Below are positions 33,128-41,966 of a stretch of 64,000 nt of DNA, one piece after another (the stretch's first letter is position 1; each line of letters begins with the position of its first letter). The notes under the pieces are model-generated. The model was not told where the DNA came from, ran no database searches, and saw nothing but the letters and a program-made list of their open reading frames with translations. The stretch comes from Siphonobacter aquaeclarae (GTDB lineage: Bacteria > Bacteroidota > Bacteroidia > Cytophagales > Spirosomataceae): the NCBI RefSeq assembly GCF_900103285.1, contig NZ_FNGS01000002.1:186001-250000 (forward strand), in the 5' to 3' direction. The translations under genes and the position numbers were made by a program.

Positions 33128-33697
33128 CTAAAAAATGCCGATGCCGACTCCGAACTGGATCTGCTGTGAACGGCCTTTATCCTGAATATTGTCGATGTCC
33201 GACAGGCCCAGGGTATAACGTCCGTACAATTGCAGGAAACCCAGACTGAACTGCACACCAGCAACGCCCGACAGATCGCCCTTTTTGAAAGCATTCTGCC
33301 CGTTCTTCAACAGATTATCGTCCGGATTCATGAGAATGCTGTACTGAGGCCCGAGGTGAATCGTGAAATTCTCGCTCGGATTAATCCGGAGCAGCACCGG
33401 AATACTCAGGTAATTCAGCTTCTTCTTGTCTGAACCGATATTCTGAAATACCGAACCGAAATTATCGGCCACGCGTGTGTTGGATTGATTGAAGAGTACT
33501 TCTCCCTGAACGCCCAGGGATTTAACAAAATCAACAGCTACATACCCTCCGAGCTGGTATCCTAGCTGGAACTGATCGGAGTACGGCGTGCCGGCGATTT
33601 TCGCCAGGTTGGCGCCGGCTTTCGCCCCGAGATGGAACCCTTGTGACCAGGCCGGCGAGCTCGCTGCGAGGCACAATAAAAACGCGATTTTTTTCAT
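33128..33697 (-). CDS. Outer-membrane beta-barrel (PorT-like) protein
   Basis: 189 residues. Signal peptide (FLLCLAASSPAWSQ) followed by alternating beta strands, GFHLGAKAGANLAKI as the usual start, GYQLGGYVAVDFVKSLGVQGEVLF, KLNYLSIPVLLRINPSENFTIHLGPQYS, and a terminal aromatic residue (GVGIGIF). This is the PF13568 outer-membrane beta-barrel family, common in Bacteroidetes. The pore specificity is unknown. It is downstream of, and 18 bases from, the gene at 33716 and is likely co-transcribed with it. Confidence 0.9.
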   Translation of the reverse strand: MKKIAFLLCLAASSPAWSQGFHLGAKAGANLAKIAGTPYSDQFQLGYQLGGYVAVDFVKSLGVQGEVLFNQSNTRVADNFGSVFQNIGSDKKKLNYLSIPVLLRINPSENFTIHLGPQYSILMNPDDNLLKNGQNAFKKGDLSGVAGVQFSLGFLQLYGRYTLGLSDIDNIQDKGRSQQIQFGVGIGIF

Positions 33698-33715
33698 GGT
33701 CTTGATGGTAAGAAA

Positions 33716-34366
33716 TTAAGGTTGAATCGACGTCAGCAGGGATCGGTTCTCCAGCTTGCTCCCGTTCCAGGCCTCCGTTTTGACAACACCGAAACCCGGC
33801 GCGAACCATTCGGTAATCTGATAGTTCATCGGTATTCCGATGCCCAGCACCTTGAACTGCACTTTCAGCAGATAGCTGATTTTGAAGCAGTTCCAGGCCT
33901 GAGCTAATGCCTGAACGGTCTCCCGGCCGGTAACCCTGCGCTCCGAAATGGCGAAGTGTACGCGGGTCCGTTTGCCTTTGACAGTCGACTCGAACGAGAA
34001 ATCTACGTCCGACGGCAACGTCTGGCCTGCACGGAGTTCCGACGGATATGCCAGAAACGCGGGAGTGTCGGTCCGGCCGGGCACCGGGAAGGCCAGTCGC
34101 AGATCCCCGTTTTCCAGGCGGGAAGAACTGACCGTTTCCTCGAGCAGCTTGCCGGCGGCGTCCCGCTTTTCGGTCCGCATGTCGGCCAGGGTGGCTGCGC
34201 CTTCCTGCCTGACGCCGGAGATAAACGAGCGACTGACGGAAATCCGTTTACCGGCGCTGTCGAAAGTGGTCATTTCAATCTGTTTTCCTTCCCGGAGGTA
34301 GTAGAATCCGTCCGGAGTCTGCCTGACCAGCCAGCTGATCAGGAGGGCGATAAGATAGGTTTTCAT
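33716..34366 (-). CDS. DUF3108/TapB-like exported protein
   Basis: 216 residues. A hydrophobic N-terminus (LIALLISWLV) is a signal peptide. The rest is a beta-rich protein with RLAFPVPGRTDTPAFLAYPSELRAGQTLPSDVDF and NYQITEWFAPGFGVVKTEAWNG, resembling DUF3108-like envelope proteins. Function unknown. The promoter region holds two direct repeats that look like LytTR response-regulator sites, and the adjacent upstream gene is a LytTR regulator; it heads the unit that includes the porin. Confidence 0.7.
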   Translation of the reverse strand: MKTYLIALLISWLVRQTPDGFYYLREGKQIEMTTFDSAGKRISVSRSFISGVRQEGAATLADMRTEKRDAAGKLLEETVSSSRLENGDLRLAFPVPGRTDTPAFLAYPSELRAGQTLPSDVDFSFESTVKGKRTRVHFAISERRVTGRETVQALAQAWNCFKISYLLKVQFKVLGIGIPMNYQITEWFAPGFGVVKTEAWNGSKLENRSLLTSIQP

Positions 34367-34423
34367 GGCTTTTGAGAAAAAGACTCGCCCAAAACAACGA
34401 AAAACCCGACCCCTGCGAAATCG

Positions 34424-34458
34424 TTTTTATAGGAAGCGTCCGGCTTTTTATACGAAAC
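34424..34458. promoter_or_regulatory. Candidate LytTR binding site, direct repeats 21 bases apart
   Basis: TTTTTATAGGAAGC at 34424-34437 and TTTTTATACGAAAC at 34445-34458 are direct repeats with start points 21 bases apart, the spacing used by LytTR regulators (two helical turns). They lie upstream of the minus-strand gene at 34366. A very similar copy lies at 36258, upstream of the kinase gene. Confidence 0.6.
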
Positions 34459-34460
34459 GA

Positions 34461-35186
34461 CTATCTGCTCAGCAAAAAGCCGCTGACGTGCCCGCCGAAA
34501 AATGAATCCCGGTAGGCTTGCCCGATGGACAGTACGGCGTCGCCAATGGTCACATAATGCGCGTCGAACGAATGAATATGCTTGACATTCACCACGCAGG
34601 ATTTGCTGATCCGGGCAAAAACAGCCGGCGGCAGCTGCTGGTAGATCGTCTTGATATTCAGGGCCGTGACGAGCTTTCGTTCCGAAGTATGCAGCACGAC
34701 GTAGTCCTTCAGCCCTTCGATATACAGAATATCCTCCAGCGCGATGCGGAAGTACTTCCGGTCGGCCTTGATGTACACAAAATCAGTCGCTACCTGCTCA
34801 ATACCAGCGGGTTGCTCTTTGTTTTTGCCGAGTAGCTCGGCATACGATAAGGCTTTCTGAACGGCTTTGTGAAAGCGGTCGCGCACGATAGGCTTCACGA
34901 GGTAATCAATTGCGTCCAGCTCATAGCTTTCCAGCGCATATTCCGAATAAGCGGTCGTGAAGATGATCAGCGTTTCGGAAGAAACGGCCCGGGCAAACTC
35001 GAGGCCATCCATACCTGGCATATTGATGTCCAGAAAAACCAGATCTGCCGCCTTTTCGCGGAGGTACCGCGCTGCCGAAAAGGCATTGTTAAAACTTTCG
35101 AGGTGAACGAGCTCCGGAATCTGCCCGGCATACTCCAGGATGCCCTCCCGGGCCAGCGGCTCGTCGTCTACAATGATATACTTCAT
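34461..35186 (-). CDS. LytTR-family response regulator
   Basis: 241 residues. Receiver domain (1-120): acidic pair at 7-8, phosphoacceptor D53 in LVFLDINMPGMDG, lysine in LVKPIVRD near 100. The C-terminal half (about 140-240) is a LytTR DNA-binding domain with DFVYIKADRKYFRIALEDILYIEGLKDYVVL and the ISKSCVVNVKHIHSFDAH strand-turn typical of AgrA/LytR. It overlaps the kinase gene by four bases, so the pair is an operon. The sites at 34424 and 36258 are candidate targets, giving autoregulation. Confidence 0.93.
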   Translation of the reverse strand: MKYIIVDDEPLAREGILEYAGQIPELVHLESFNNAFSAARYLREKAADLVFLDINMPGMDGLEFARAVSSETLIIFTTAYSEYALESYELDAIDYLVKPIVRDRFHKAVQKALSYAELLGKNKEQPAGIEQVATDFVYIKADRKYFRIALEDILYIEGLKDYVVLHTSERKLVTALNIKTIYQQLPPAVFARISKSCVVNVKHIHSFDAHYVTIGDAVLSIGQAYRDSFFGGHVSGFLLSR

Positions 35187-36202
35187 AAGGGAATGGATAG
35201 TTGGACGGTATACCGGTATTCTTCCTGACGGACAAGCAGGGAATACCTGGATGAATAGAGCAGGTCCAGACGCCGCCGGATATTCGCCAGCCCCAGTCCG
35301 CCGCGCGTACGGCCAGGCGGCGGGCCAGCCGGACGGGAATTCTCGCAGACGAACAGCAGCCTGTCTTCCCGGATATCGAACGAAAGATGCACAAACGATT
35401 CATGCAAACTGTCCGCATTGTGTTTAACGGCGTTCTCGACAAAAGGAATAAACAGAAACGGCGGCAACCGGATACCTTCCGGCCGGCCGCTGATCGTCAG
35501 GGTGAACTCGAAACGATCTCTCCGGATTTTTTCCAGATGCAGGAAATTCCGGAGAAACTGGATATCTGAAATGAGCAGAATATTGTCCTGCGCGCTGTCA
35601 TATAACTGATACCGGAGGAGCTCCGACAGCTTTTCCACTACTTCCGACGCCTTCGCCGGATCCTTGCGGGTCAGTACGTTGACGTTGTTGAGCATATTGA
35701 ACAGAAAATGCGGGTTGATCTGACTTTTGAGTCGCTCCAGTTCAGCTTCAAGGGTATGTTTCTCCAGCTCTGCCAGCCGGTGCCGGTCTTTCACCCACTG
35801 CTGAAACAGCTTGATAGCCGAGGTGCAGGAAAGGATAATAACGACGACAAAAAAGACACTCAGAAACGCCGACCAGGTAAGCTGCACATTTCCAGGCTCT
35901 CCTGTGTACGGATCCGAGAAATACACCAGGGCGAAGGAAATCACCGAGACGATCAGTACCCAGAGAAAATACGAACCGTACTTCTGCCGGAAAACCATCC
36001 GGGGCACGAGCAGGTAAATATTAAAGTAAATCAGCCCCAGCGCATAAAAAAAGGAAAGGATATCGGCCAGGGTACGCGGCCCCTTGTTTTGCGAATCGAG
36101 CAGCAGGATCACCCCGATCATGGCCGCCTGCCGAAGCAGGCTGAGCCGTGGATTGATCAGGAATTGTAATAAAATATGGCGTCCGGAGAGCTCTTTCGTC
36201 AT
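35183..36202 (-). CDS. LytS-type sensor histidine kinase
   Basis: 339 residues. Four or so N-terminal transmembrane helices (about 24-130), then the histidine kinase family PF06580 signature with H165 in LKSQINPHFLFNMLNNVNVL, and an HATPase region FVENAVKHNADS and TRGGLGLANIRRRLDLLY. There is no separate PAS or periplasmic sensor, typical of LytS relatives that detect the membrane state. It is the first gene of the operon with the LytTR regulator at 34461. Confidence 0.93.
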   Translation of the reverse strand: MTKELSGRHILLQFLINPRLSLLRQAAMIGVILLLDSQNKGPRTLADILSFFYALGLIYFNIYLLVPRMVFRQKYGSYFLWVLIVSVISFALVYFSDPYTGEPGNVQLTWSAFLSVFFVVVIILSCTSAIKLFQQWVKDRHRLAELEKHTLEAELERLKSQINPHFLFNMLNNVNVLTRKDPAKASEVVEKLSELLRYQLYDSAQDNILLISDIQFLRNFLHLEKIRRDRFEFTLTISGRPEGIRLPPFLFIPFVENAVKHNADSLHESFVHLSFDIREDRLLFVCENSRPAGPPPGRTRGGLGLANIRRRLDLLYSSRYSLLVRQEEYRYTVQLSIPL

Positions 36203-36257
36203 GGGGTGAGCGAAAAATCAACTGCAATCACACCTTTTCCGTCCCCGAATCCAATCG

Positions 36258-36271
36258 TTTTTATACGAAAC
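36258..36271. promoter_or_regulatory. Single LytTR-like half site upstream of the kinase gene
   Basis: TTTTTATACGAAAC is identical to the repeat at 34445-34458. It is 56 bases upstream of the kinase ATG. A matching second copy at the required spacing is only weak. Confidence 0.45.
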
Positions 36272-36292
36272 AGGCGCCGGAACCGATGAACC

Positions 36293-37222
36293 TTACTTCC
36301 GCGACCGACCAAACCAGGCCTGCACGTCATGCTGGGATTCAATCGTATCCTGCAGTTTTTTGGGAAGACGGGCGAAGAAATCGATGCCGGTTTTCTCCTC
36401 TACTTCATCGATCGACGTCGTAAAATCTTTCATCAATACGTCTACCCAGGCTTTGTTTTCGATCAGAAAAGCGATGGCTTCTTCTTTCTGAGGATCGTAC
36501 ACAAGCTTGTAATAGTATTCGGGAACGGCGATTCGGGTAGACTTCCCGATTGTGGGTAGTCCTTTGCGCAGTACCGGCCCCGTCACAATGACGAGATCGC
36601 CGCGTTTCTTGCTCCAGCTCCGCACTTTCTGCTCGATGTCGTTCCAGATTCCGGTATTGAAATCGTGCGCCTGGGGCGACATATTGCTCATATAAAAGGT
36701 ATCGTACTTCAGGCGCTGATCGTAGTTGAAATCCCCGGCAGGCGCCAAGTGACCGCGGTCGTATCCGGTACCGCTGTAGTCAAACGGCAATGCGGTCTTC
36801 GTCTTCACAAGCGGATCCGGCTGGAAATTTTCAGCCCGCCGGGCGCGACCGGTTTTGTTCACCAGGCGGTGCACCACCCAGGAGGCCTGCTCGTATTCTT
36901 CCTGATAATCCAGCACGTAGCCTTCCCGGCGGATGATCTGGTCTTTTTTGCCATAGGCAGGCAGGTACTCGTCGAGGGTATGGGTATCTCCGCCTTCTTT
37001 CGTGTCGGTCGCTTCGGAGTCGTAGCCGTCACGGGCGACGTCCTCTTTCTTCAGTATCTGTGGAAGCTCCGCCCGGGCCGTTCCGATCAATCCGGAAAGG
37101 TCGCGCTTCAGGCTCTCAAAAGGGTGTTTCTGGCTGGAATACCGAAGCACAAGCCCCACACTCAGCAACACAAAAAGAAATACAAAACGATTGTTACGCA
37201 TACCTCGGGTACTTACTTTCAT
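36293..37222 (-). CDS. Membrane-anchored DNA/RNA non-specific endonuclease
   Basis: 309 residues. An N-terminal hydrophobic helix (about 12-28) anchors or exports it. The catalytic NUC motif is YDRGHLAPAGDF with H158 and the metal-binding asparagine further on in MSNMSPQAHDFNTGIWNDIE. The family (NucA, endonuclease G) cuts single and double stranded DNA and RNA. The long charged linker (about 35-105) is typical of Bacteroidetes versions. It is probably for nucleic acid scavenging at the envelope, not an anti-phage system. Divergent from punA. Confidence 0.92.
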   Translation of the reverse strand: MKVSTRGMRNNRFVFLFVLLSVGLVLRYSSQKHPFESLKRDLSGLIGTARAELPQILKKEDVARDGYDSEATDTKEGGDTHTLDEYLPAYGKKDQIIRREGYVLDYQEEYEQASWVVHRLVNKTGRARRAENFQPDPLVKTKTALPFDYSGTGYDRGHLAPAGDFNYDQRLKYDTFYMSNMSPQAHDFNTGIWNDIEQKVRSWSKKRGDLVIVTGPVLRKGLPTIGKSTRIAVPEYYYKLVYDPQKEEAIAFLIENKAWVDVLMKDFTTSIDEVEEKTGIDFFARLPKKLQDTIESQHDVQAWFGRSRK

Positions 37223-37313
37223 GGCGGGTTAAACGGAGCCGGCAGCCGCCGGTCGTCCGGACTTTACTGCAGGGAAAGGCCCCCGCTTTCCCCGCAAATT
37301 TGTACCGAAATCG

Positions 37314-38138
37314 ATGACTTTCGACACGATTCTTTCCGCAACTGCCTATATCCGGCAGCAACTCCCTGATTTTCATCCGGAAATCGGGATTATTTTGGGA
37401 ACGGGCCTCGGCCACCTGGCCGGCGCGGTAGATGTTCAGCTTTCGCTGCCCTATGCCTCCATTCCGCATTTTCCGCTGGCAACTGCCGAAAGCCATTCCG
37501 GCAAACTCCTTCTCGGAACGCTCGGCGGGCGGCCTGTGGTATGCCTGCAGGGGCGTTTCCATTACTATGAAGGCTATACGATGCAGGAGGTGACGTTCCC
37601 GGTACGGGTTCTGAAGGCCCTGGGGGTTCAAAGTCTGCTCGTATCCAATGCCGCCGGCGGCCTCAATCCGGCATTCCATACCAGTGACCTGATGCTGATC
37701 GAAGACCATATTTCTCTTTTTCTGCCGGAAAGTCCCTTGCGCGGGCAAATACCGGCGGAACTAGGCCCTCGCTGGCCGGATATGAGTCGTCCGTATGACG
37801 ATACCCTTCTTGCATTGGCAAAGACAATAGCCGCTGAGAATCAGCTATCCATACAAACCGGCACCTATGTCAGCGTACCGGGTCCTCAACTCGAAACCCG
37901 CGCCGAATACCGTGCACTGCGGATGCTTGGCGCCGACGCCGTCGGGATGAGTACCGTGCCCGAAGTCATCGTCGCCCGGCACGGCGGTATGCGGGTACTG
38001 GCCTGTTCGGTTATCACCGATTTATGCATTCCCGAAACGCTGCGGGAGGCCCGGATCGAAGATATCCTCGCCGCGGCGGCAAAGGCCGAACCGCAGTTGA
38101 CGCTGCTCTTCCGGGAAGTCATTGCCCGTATGCCCTGA
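37314..38138 (+). CDS. punA: Purine-nucleoside phosphorylase (trimeric type)
   Basis: 274 residues. Signatures of the trimeric PNP/MTAP family: [12 protein letters not shown] for phosphate, [36 protein letters not shown], the base pocket [28 protein letters not shown]. It cleaves (deoxy)inosine and guanosine to free purine and ribose-1-phosphate in the salvage pathway. The E and M-S-T-V pattern supports PNP over MTAP. It lies upstream of, and 38 bases from, an oxidoreductase gene. Confidence 0.93.
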   Translation: MTFDTILSATAYIRQQLPDFHPEIGIILGTGLGHLAGAVDVQLSLPYASIPHFPLATAESHSGKLLLGTLGGRPVVCLQGRFHYYEGYTMQEVTFPVRVLKALGVQSLLVSNAAGGLNPAFHTSDLMLIEDHISLFLPESPLRGQIPAELGPRWPDMSRPYDDTLLALAKTIAAENQLSIQTGTYVSVPGPQLETRAEYRALRMLGADAVGMSTVPEVIVARHGGMRVLACSVITDLCIPETLREARIEDILAAAAKAEPQLTLLFREVIARMP

Positions 38139-38176
38139 CCGCCCTATCTTGCCGTTTCACTTTACCTCTTGATCGG

Positions 38177-39466
38177 ATGAACCGTCGTTCTTTTCTGGAA
38201 AATACGGCCAAAGCGTCTGTCGCTTTCTCGGCTACTCCCCTGCTGACTTCGTTTACGCGCACCGAAAAATACCGCACGGCGCTCGTCGGCTCCGGCTGGT
38301 GGGGGATGAATATCCTCCGCGCAGCAGTACAGGCAGGGCAGTCGAAGGTCGTAGCGCTCTGTGATGTGGATACCCGGCAATTGAAAACCGCCCGGCAGGA
38401 ACTGGGTAAACTCACGACCGATCAGCCGAAAGAGTACCGGGATTTCCGGGAAATGCTGGCAAAGGAGAAACCGGAAATCGTCATCGTCGCAACGCCCGAT
38501 CACTGGCACCCGCTTTGCTGCATCGCCGCGATAGAGTCCGGCGCGCATGTGTATGTTGAAAAGCCCGTCGGCCATACCATTCAGGAAGGGCGCGCCATGG
38601 TCAACGCCGCCCGGAAACACAACCGCACGGTACAGGTAGGTACCCACCGTCGTGTTTCTCCGCATAATGTTTCGGGAATGGACTTTCTCAAATCAGGGAA
38701 GGCCGGAAAAATAGGGATGGTCCGCGCGTTTGTACACTACGGCGGCGGTGCGGGAGAAAAGACCCCGTTTCAGGAACCTCCCAAAGAGCTCGACTGGAAT
38801 ATGTGGTGCGGGCCGGCGCCGCTGAACCCCTATCACCCCAGTATGCACCCGAAAGGCTTTCGTTCGTACCTCGACTATGCGAATGGCCAGTTGGGCGACT
38901 GGGGTATTCACTGGATGGACCAGATCATGTGGTGGACGGAAGAAAAATACCCGAAAAAGATCTTCTCAACCGGCGGGCGGGCCATTCGCCGGGATAACAC
39001 CGACGCCCCCGATCACCAGGTAGCTGTCTGGAAGTTTGACGATTTTACGGTGGAGTGGGAACACCGCCTCTTCGCCGCCAACGAAGCCGAACGGACCAAC
39101 GTAGGCTGTTATTTCTACGGAACAGAAGGTACCTTTCACATGGGCTGGCTCGATGGATGGACCTTCTATCCCGCCAATAAAAACAAACCCATCCAGCATC
39201 AGGATCCGCAGCTGGACCTCCCTGACCAGCAAAATATCGCCGCGCTCTGGGCCAATTTCCTGGACTGCATCGAATCAGGGAAGCGACCGATCTCCGATAT
39301 CGAGATCGGCCACCGGTCCACCAACATGGCCCTGCTCGGCATGCTCTCCTACAAACTCGGCCGCAGCATCGACTGGGACGGCGACAAAGAACTCGTCCTC
39401 AACGACCCGGATGCGAATAAACTATTGAGGAGGGAGTATAGGGGGGAGTGGAAGTATCCGGTGTAG
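38177..39466 (+). CDS. Gfo/Idh/MocA family oxidoreductase with Tat-like signal
   Basis: 429 residues from the ATG at 38177. N-terminus MNRRSFLENTAKAS is a twin-arginine-like signal ending before TRTEKYRTALVGSGWWG, the NAD(P) Rossmann motif. Characteristic Gfo motifs follow: EKPVGHTIQEGRAMV with the catalytic lysine, and NGQLGDWGIHWMDQIMWW in the substrate domain. Substrates are sugars or cyclitols; none can be named. Export through Tat would fit the Bacteroidetes secreted members. An array of TTTTCGG repeats follows its stop directly. Confidence 0.9.
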   Translation: MNRRSFLENTAKASVAFSATPLLTSFTRTEKYRTALVGSGWWGMNILRAAVQAGQSKVVALCDVDTRQLKTARQELGKLTTDQPKEYRDFREMLAKEKPEIVIVATPDHWHPLCCIAAIESGAHVYVEKPVGHTIQEGRAMVNAARKHNRTVQVGTHRRVSPHNVSGMDFLKSGKAGKIGMVRAFVHYGGGAGEKTPFQEPPKELDWNMWCGPAPLNPYHPSMHPKGFRSYLDYANGQLGDWGIHWMDQIMWWTEEKYPKKIFSTGGRAIRRDNTDAPDHQVAVWKFDDFTVEWEHRLFAANEAERTNVGCYFYGTEGTFHMGWLDGWTFYPANKNKPIQHQDPQLDLPDQQNIAALWANFLDCIESGKRPISDIEIGHRSTNMALLGMLSYKLGRSIDWDGDKELVLNDPDANKLLRREYRGEWKYPV

Positions 39467-39657
<191 letters not shown>

Positions 39658-39975
39658 TCACTCCCACTCCTCCTCCCACCGCATCAACGCGCTGCGGAGT
39701 TCGCGGAGGGCGTGGGCGTCGCGGGCGGCGGTGGCTTCGGAAATACCTTTTTCGTAGACCGAACGGGCTTTCGTCTCGTCTCCTGCGTCTGCCCAGTGCT
39801 GGGCGGCGTGGTAGTAGGTGGGAATGTAACGCGGAAAGTCACGAAGAAGAAGGTCGAACGTTTCCCCGGCCTTTACAGGGTCTGTTTTCTGGTACTCCAA
39901 TGCCAGTCCATACCAGTTAAACGGATCGGCCGGATCTTCTTCACAAAAGGCCAGCAGGTGCTGTAGTCGGTTCAT
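39658..39975 (-). CDS. Small TPR protein
   Basis: 105 residues from the ATG at 39973-39975 (the frame extends 13 codons further but without need). Two to three tetratricopeptide helices: PFNWYGLALEYQKTDPVKAGETFDLLLRDFP and YYHAAQHWADAGDETKARSVYEKGISEA. Such proteins act as scaffolds; partner unknown. It is divergent from etfB. Confidence 0.7.
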   Translation of the reverse strand: MNRLQHLLAFCEEDPADPFNWYGLALEYQKTDPVKAGETFDLLLRDFPRYIPTYYHAAQHWADAGDETKARSVYEKGISEATAARDAHALRELRSALMRWEEEWE

Positions 39976-40019
39976 TATCAGTAAGCGGGAGCGCTTCCCG
40001 CCGGTTAATTGCAAAAATT

Positions 40020-40062
40020 AGTATGCTAGCATACTTTTATTTCCAAAACAAGAGTAACTTCG
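40020..40062 (+). promoter_or_regulatory. Palindrome and -7 box upstream of etfBA
   Basis: AGTATGCTAGCATACT at 40020-40035 is a perfect 16-base palindrome, and TAACTTCG at 40055-40062 fits the -7 consensus with one mismatch. The palindrome covers the -33 region, so a dimeric regulator (TetR-like would fit) could repress the etf operon. The start of transcription would be near 40067. Confidence 0.5.
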
Positions 40063-40119
40063 CAGGAGTTAATTCTTAGCTTTTTTCTATTCCAACTTGT
40101 TTAAATTCCAACGCTGGCT

Positions 40120-40857
40120 ATGAAAATCCTTGTCTGTATCAGCGTCGTTCCTGATACCACAGCGAAAATATCATTCACCGACGGTGACACCAAGTTCAAC
40201 AAGGCAGGCGTGCAGTTTATTGCCGGTCCGTACGACGATTACGCGCTAAGCCGCGCCGTTGAACTCAAGGAACAGTCCGGCGGTACGGTAACGGTTCTGA
40301 ACGTCGGGGACGCCGACGCCGAACCCATCATCCGGAAGGCGCTGGCAGTCGGCGCCGACGACGCCATCCGTGTCAATGCCGAACCGACGGACGCTTATTT
40401 CGTCGCCGAGCAAATCGCCGCCATCGCCCGGCAGGAAAACTACGACCTCATTCTGATGGGCCGTGAGTCGATCGACTTCAACGGCGGCCAGGTACACGGC
40501 ATCGTCGGCGAGCTCCTCGGCATCGCCTCCTTTTCTCCGGTCATGAAACTCGATATTGACGGTACGACGGCGCGGTTTGCCCGTGAAATCGAAGGCGGCA
40601 AGGAATCGCTTGAAGCTTCCCTCCCGCTGGTGCTCGGCTGCCAGGAGCCAATTGCCGAGTGGAAAATCCCGAATATGCGGGGCATCATGACGGCACGTAC
40701 CAAGCCGCTCAAAGTGGTTGAGCCCGTGGGCCATGATTCCCTGACGCAGGTTACCCAATTCGAGCTGCCTCCGGCCAAAGGCGCGGTGAAGATGATTCCC
40801 GCCGAAGACGCCGGCCAGCTCATTACGTTGCTGCGCACGGAAGCCAAGGTTCTCTGA
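40120..40857 (+). CDS. etfB: Electron transfer flavoprotein, beta subunit
   Basis: 245 residues. ETF-beta fold with KILVCISVVPDTTAKISF at the N-terminus, GADDAIRVNAEPTDAYFVAEQIAAIARQ and DLILMGRESIDFNGGQVHGIVGELLG for AMP binding, and a C-terminal extension VQFELPPAKGAV. It pairs with EtfA to carry electrons from acyl-CoA and similar dehydrogenases to ETF-quinone oxidoreductase. The alpha-subunit gene starts 27 bases downstream. Confidence 0.95.
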   Translation: MKILVCISVVPDTTAKISFTDGDTKFNKAGVQFIAGPYDDYALSRAVELKEQSGGTVTVLNVGDADAEPIIRKALAVGADDAIRVNAEPTDAYFVAEQIAAIARQENYDLILMGRESIDFNGGQVHGIVGELLGIASFSPVMKLDIDGTTARFAREIEGGKESLEASLPLVLGCQEPIAEWKIPNMRGIMTARTKPLKVVEPVGHDSLTQVTQFELPPAKGAVKMIPAEDAGQLITLLRTEAKVL

Positions 40858-40884
40858 TTATTCCACCCGAAAAAGTCTTTGCTT

Positions 40885-41847
40885 ATGTCAGTTCTCGTTT
40901 TTGTTGAAACCGACGGCGGGGAAGTCAAGAAATCTTCTCTCGAAGCGCTTTATTACGGCGCGAAAGTAGCCGCTCAATTGCATACTACGGCGACGGCCCT
41001 CGTCATCGGCCCCGCTGCTACTGATTTGACTACGCTGGGCCAGTATGGCACCGCCGAGGTACTCCACGCCTCCGACGCACGTCTGGCACAGGCGAACCCG
41101 ATGGCCTATGCGGGCGTAGTCGCAGCCGCGGCTGAAAATGCCGAGGTAGTCGTTATCGCCAAATCCTCTCTGGGAGATGCCCTGGCTGCCCGCGCGGCCG
41201 GCAAACTCAAGGCAGGTCTTGTCTCCAACGTCACCGAACTTCCGGATACTTCTGCAGGGTTCAGGGTTAAGAGCAGTATCTACACCGGAAAAGCCTTTGC
41301 CGTTACCGAGATGAAGGCCGGCAAGAAAATCCTTACCGTGAAGAAAAACGCGGTATCTCCTGAATTAACAGATGCCTCAGCCTCTGTAAAACCGTTTGCA
41401 CCGGCTCTTCCTGACGCTGATTTCGCTGCAAAAGTACTCAGCACGGAAAAAGCCAGCGGCGAACTTTCCCTGTCGGACGCCGACATCATCGTATCCGGCG
41501 GCCGCGGTATGAAAGGCCCCGACCACTGGCAGCCGCTGCTCGATCTGGCGCAGGCGCTTCACGCCGCCACGGGCTGTTCAAAACCTGTTTCGGACCTCGA
41601 CTGGCGCCCTCACCACGAGCACATCGGGCAGACCGGCATCAAAGTAAGTCCGAATCTCTACATCGCCTGCGGGATTTCCGGCGCCATCCAGCACCTGGCC
41701 GGCGTAAACGGCTCGAAGGTGATCGTCGTCATCAACAAAGACCCTGAAGCTCCGTTCTTTAAGGCGGCGGACTATGGCATTGTCGGCGACGTATTCGAGA
41801 TCCTTCCGCGCCTGACTCAGGCCGCGAAAGAGCAGCTCGGCTCCTGA
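40885..41847 (+). CDS. etfA: Electron transfer flavoprotein, alpha subunit
   Basis: 320 residues from the ATG at 40885. N-terminal ETF domain ([21 protein letters not shown]) and C-terminal FAD-binding domain with [40 protein letters not shown] and [19 protein letters not shown]. Binds the FAD that is exchanged with acyl-CoA dehydrogenases. Operon with etfB, closed by two hairpins. Confidence 0.95.
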   Translation: MSVLVFVETDGGEVKKSSLEALYYGAKVAAQLHTTATALVIGPAATDLTTLGQYGTAEVLHASDARLAQANPMAYAGVVAAAAENAEVVVIAKSSLGDALAARAAGKLKAGLVSNVTELPDTSAGFRVKSSIYTGKAFAVTEMKAGKKILTVKKNAVSPELTDASASVKPFAPALPDADFAAKVLSTEKASGELSLSDADIIVSGGRGMKGPDHWQPLLDLAQALHAATGCSKPVSDLDWRPHHEHIGQTGIKVSPNLYIACGISGAIQHLAGVNGSKVIVVINKDPEAPFFKAADYGIVGDVFEILPRLTQAAKEQLGS

Positions 41848-41862
41848 TTTCACTGATTCCCG

Positions 41863-41929
41863 GGCCGGAACTTTTCCGGCCTGTCCATGTTTAAGACCCG
41901 TCCTGTTTCCAAAACTCGGCGGGTCTTGT
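41863..41929 (+). terminator. Two consecutive terminator hairpins after etfA
   Basis: GGCCGGAA-CTT-TTCCGGCC at 41863-41881 is a perfect stem. A second, AAGACCCG (41893-41900) with CGGGTCTT (41920-41927), is followed by a T-rich run. The second is the more convincing terminator. Confidence 0.75.
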
Positions 41930-41966
41930 TACTTTTGCCTACCTTTCTAATCAGAGGTCGTAACCA

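Noticed and set aside
36293-37222. Nuclease as part of a defence system
   Set aside because: It is an exported, membrane-anchored NUC-type nuclease with housekeeping neighbours; no defence partner genes.
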